In this document: positions 5,894 to 7,815 of the stretch, one piece after another
Position numbering within the stretch: the first letter of the stretch is position 1
How the letters are laid out: the number at the start of each line of letters is the position of its first letter
DNA from: Pseudomonadota bacterium
Lineage (GTDB): Bacteria; Pseudomonadota; Alphaproteobacteria; Acetobacterales; Acetobacteraceae
DNA: 7,815 nt
NCBI GenBank assembly: GCA_021841985.1
Contig: JAKCCP010000310.1
Span: forward strand, 1-7,815
Reading direction: 5' to 3'
Notes under the pieces: generated by a model
Told to the model about the DNA's origin: nothing
Database searches by the model: none
The model's input: the letters and a program-made list of their open reading frames with translations, nothing else
Position numbers and translations under genes: made by a program

Positions 5894-6597
5894 CAGGCAT
5901 TCTCCATCGGGGTCGCGCCGCGTCCGCGCAGCACGATATCGAAACGATAGCCGAGCGCCCATTCCGGCTGGGTCAGCGCGATCTCGAAGCGCGCGATCAG
6001 GCGCGCGCGCGCCGCGCGGTCGGCGATCGAGAGATAGATCGGATCGAGGTCGAGCAGCGGATCGCCGGGGAAATACATCTGGGTGATCAGGCGCTGGGCG
6101 AAACCGCTGCCGAACAGCGAGAAATGGATATGGTTCGGCCGCCAGGCATTGGGGTGGTTGCGCCAGGGATAGGAGCCGGGCTTGATGGTGACGAAGCGAT
6201 AGCGCCCCTCCGAATCGGTGAACACCCGGCCCTCGCCGTGGAAATTGGGGTCGAGGGGCGCGTCGTGCTGATCGCCGGGGTGGTCGTAACGCCCGGCGGC
6301 GTTGGCCTGCCAGATCTCGACCATGGTGTTCGCAACCGGCCGCCCGTCCTCATCCGCAACGCGCCCCGCGACGATGATCCGCTCGCCGAGCGCGGGCTTG
6401 CCCGAGGTCACGGAAAGATCGGCAAGCGCCGGGAAATGCAGCGGCGAGAAGCGCGGGCCGCTCGCCTCGGTGAGCGTCGTCGGGACGGCGATCAGCGCCG
6501 CCTTGGGGTGGCGTTTCGCGGTGCTGCCATAGGAAGGGGTGTCATAATCGGGCTGACCGCCGGGCATGGGCGGACGGAATGGCGCCGGGTCGCTCAT
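5893..6597 (-). CDS. pcaH: Protocatechuate 3,4-dioxygenase, beta subunit
   Basis: The 234-residue beta subunit contains the four ligands of the catalytic non-haem Fe(III): Y104 in GRYDHP, Y143 in GSYPWRN, and H156 and H158 in PNHIHFS. The spacing is identical to that in Pseudomonas PcaH (Tyr408, Tyr447, His460, His462 in structure numbering). The N-terminal YGSTAKRHP and the EIWQANAAGRYDHP segment are further family hallmarks. With PcaG it cleaves protocatechuate between the two hydroxylated carbons, using O2, to give 3-carboxy-cis,cis-muconate. ATG 6597 overlaps the pcaDC stop (ATGA) and has GGAG at 6606-6609. Its own stop overlaps the pcaG start, so the three genes are translationally linked. 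Confidence 0.97.
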   Translation of the reverse strand: MSDPAPFRPPMPGGQPDYDTPSYGSTAKRHPKAALIAVPTTLTEASGPRFSPLHFPALADLSVTSGKPALGERIIVAGRVADEDGRPVANTMVEIWQANAAGRYDHPGDQHDAPLDPNFHGEGRVFTDSEGRYRFVTIKPGSYPWRNHPNAWRPNHIHFSLFGSGFAQRLITQMYFPGDPLLDLDPIYLSIADRAARARLIARFEIALTQPEWALGYRFDIVLRGRGATPMENA

Positions 6598-7748
6598 GAC
6601 GTTTGCTCCATCTCCTTGAACACCGCCTTGGCCTCGCGGATCGCGGCATTGGCCGCCGGCACGCCGGCATAGACCGCGACATGCAGCATCGCCGCCGCGA
6701 TCTCCTCCGCGTTCGCTCCGGTGTTGCGCGTCGCGCGGAGGTGGAGGCGGAATTCCTCATGCTGGCCGAGTGCTGCGAGGAGCGCGAGGGTGATCAGGCT
6801 GCGGGTGCGCCGGTCAAGATCGCCGCGCGCCCAGACCCCGCCCCAGGCGCTCCTTGTGATGAATTCCTGAAAGCCGCGGTCGAACTCGCTCGCCGCCGCG
6901 AGCGCGCGGGTGACATGCGCCTCGCCGAGCACCTCGCGGCGCACGCGGAGCCCGGCTTCATAGGTGTCGCTTTCGGCGTTGGCGTCGAGGAAGGCGGCGA
7001 TTTCGGCGCTGACCGCGCGCGGGCGCTCGATGGTCGGGATATGCGCGGCATCCGCGATGATGGCGAGCGAGGCGCCGAGCGCGTTCTGCAAGGCCGTGGC
7101 GCTGGCGACCGGCGTCGATTCGTCGAGCGCGCCGACGATGACATGGGCGGGGAGTTTGAGCTTCGGGGTGATCGCGGTGAAATCCGCGGTCGCGATCGCC
7201 TCCGCGGCACCGGCATAGCCTTCCGGATCGGTGCGGAGGAGCATCTGGCGAAGCCCGAGGGCGGCGGGGGCGTCGCGAAAGCCCGGCGTCACCCAGCGCG
7301 CCATCACCGCCTCCGCGACCGCCGCCATGCCGCCCTCGCGCACCAGCCGGGCCCGCTCATGCCAGTTCGCCGGCGGCGGGATCGCCATCGCGGTGTCGCA
7401 GAGGATGAGGCTTCTGACGCGGCGTGGTGCGATCTCCGCCATCGCCTGGGCGACCAGCCCGCCGATCGAGAGCCCGGCGACATGGGCGTTCGCGGTCGAA
7501 AGCGCGTCGAGCACGCCGAGCACATCGCGCGCGAGGGTCGCCATGTGATAGGGCCCGGGCGTGACCGAAGTCAGGCCGTGGCCGCGCAAATCCGGCCGGA
7601 TGACGCGATATCGGCGCGACAGCGCCTCCGCCTGCGCGTCCCAGACATGGAGCGAGGTGCCGAGGGAGTGGAGAAGAACCACCGCCGGCGCCCCGGTCGG
7701 ACCCGAAACCTGGACATGCGAAACGAGATCGCCAACCCGAACGAACAT
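6594..7748 (-). CDS. pcaDC: Fused 3-oxoadipate enol-lactonase / 4-carboxymuconolactone decarboxylase
   Basis: The 384-residue protein joins two enzymes. Residues 1 to about 255 form an alpha/beta-hydrolase (PcaD) with LLHSLGTSLHVWD, DLRGHG, the nucleophile elbow GLSIGG (S94), the acid in ALDEST (D209) and the His of AAHIPTIE (H236). Residues about 262-384 form a carboxymuconolactone decarboxylase (PcaC, AhpD-like fold) with RVRREVLGEAHV, LDRRTRSLITLALLAALGQHEEFRLHLRA seen as separate conserved blocks, and H336. The PcaC half makes 3-oxoadipate enol-lactone and the PcaD half hydrolyses it to 3-oxoadipate, completing the upper pathway with PcaHG and PcaB. Start: ATG 7748, preceded by GGAGG at 7757-7761; a TTG at 7796 adds an Arg-rich extension that does not look like PcaD. 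Such fusions are known in other bacteria. It is the first visible gene of the operon. Confidence 0.95.
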   Translation of the reverse strand: MFVRVGDLVSHVQVSGPTGAPAVVLLHSLGTSLHVWDAQAEALSRRYRVIRPDLRGHGLTSVTPGPYHMATLARDVLGVLDALSTANAHVAGLSIGGLVAQAMAEIAPRRVRSLILCDTAMAIPPPANWHERARLVREGGMAAVAEAVMARWVTPGFRDAPAALGLRQMLLRTDPEGYAGAAEAIATADFTAITPKLKLPAHVIVGALDESTPVASATALQNALGASLAIIADAAHIPTIERPRAVSAEIAAFLDANAESDTYEAGLRVRREVLGEAHVTRALAAASEFDRGFQEFITRSAWGGVWARGDLDRRTRSLITLALLAALGQHEEFRLHLRATRNTGANAEEIAAAMLHVAVYAGVPAANAAIREAKAVFKEMEQTS

Positions 7749-7756
7749 CGCGCTTT

Positions 7757-7761
7757 CCTCC
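7757..7761 (-). promoter_or_regulatory. Ribosome-binding site deciding the pcaDC start
   Basis: GGAGG on the minus strand lies eight bases before ATG 7748 and fixes that start over the TTG at 7796. Only 54 further bases precede it in the window; I see no convincing -35/-10 pair and no PcaQ-like dyad in them. Confidence 0.6.
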
Positions 7762-7815
7762 CGCCCCCTTTTCGCACCAAGGCGACGGGCGCGCAATCGT
7801 CCGGGCCGCGCGCCA

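Noticed and set aside
5292..5900. Longer (about 200-residue) version of the small pcaG-pcaB frame
   Set aside because: The upstream part is an Arg/Pro-rich alternative frame of pcaG. Only the last 23 codons have their own ribosome-binding site.
7749..7815. Promoter or regulator-binding dyad upstream of pcaDC
   Set aside because: No convincing -35/-10 pair or PcaQ-like inverted repeat is visible in the 67 bases available; it may lie beyond the window.

Overview
The window is high-GC bacterial DNA whose gene content and codon use fit an alphaproteobacterium. One AT-rich intergenic patch (about 5322-5367) resembles, from memory, repeats of Acetobacteraceae/Rhodospirillales. The family-level placement is inference, because no rRNA or other phylogenetic marker is present.

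Layout. (1) Positions 3-3560, plus strand: the distal end of a molybdenum-hydroxylase maturation operon of the cox type. It holds the C-terminal part of a CoxE-like VWA protein, an XdhC/CoxI N-domain protein, an XdhC Rossmann-domain protein, and a 554-residue fusion of a molybdopterin-binding (MoCF-like) domain with a MocA-like CTP:molybdopterin cytidylyltransferase. All four genes are adjacent or overlap by a few bases. Their structural enzyme (CoxLMS-like) and a CoxD-like ATPase would be expected upstream, outside the window. (2) Positions 3561-3933, no protein gene: a 12-bp sequence repeated three times inside inverted-repeat arms, then tRNA-Lys(CTT) on the minus strand, then about 190 bases with a candidate tRNA promoter and a candidate hairpin behind the pca operon. 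(3) Positions 3934-7748, minus strand: a protocatechuate operon in the order pcaDC (fused), pcaH, pcaG, pcaB, the gene order known from Agrobacterium/Rhizobium.

How the genes work together. PcaHG opens protocatechuate to 3-carboxy-cis,cis-muconate, PcaB lactonises it, and the PcaC and PcaD halves of the fused protein decarboxylate and hydrolyse the lactone to 3-oxoadipate. The genes for the last steps (pcaIJ, pcaF) and a regulator are not in the window. On the other strand, the MocA half would make the cytosine-dinucleotide form of the molybdenum cofactor, the XdhC pair would carry and sulfurate it, and CoxE (with CoxD) would help mature the active site.

The least expected feature is a 23-codon reading frame (5292-5363, minus) between pcaG and pcaB. 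It has a perfect AGGAGG ribosome-binding site overlapping the pcaG stop codon, an AT-rich perfect inverted repeat at its start, and a TGATG stop/start junction with pcaB, which has no visible ribosome-binding site of its own. It could be a coupling peptide, or a dispersed AT-rich repeat that happens to carry these signals.
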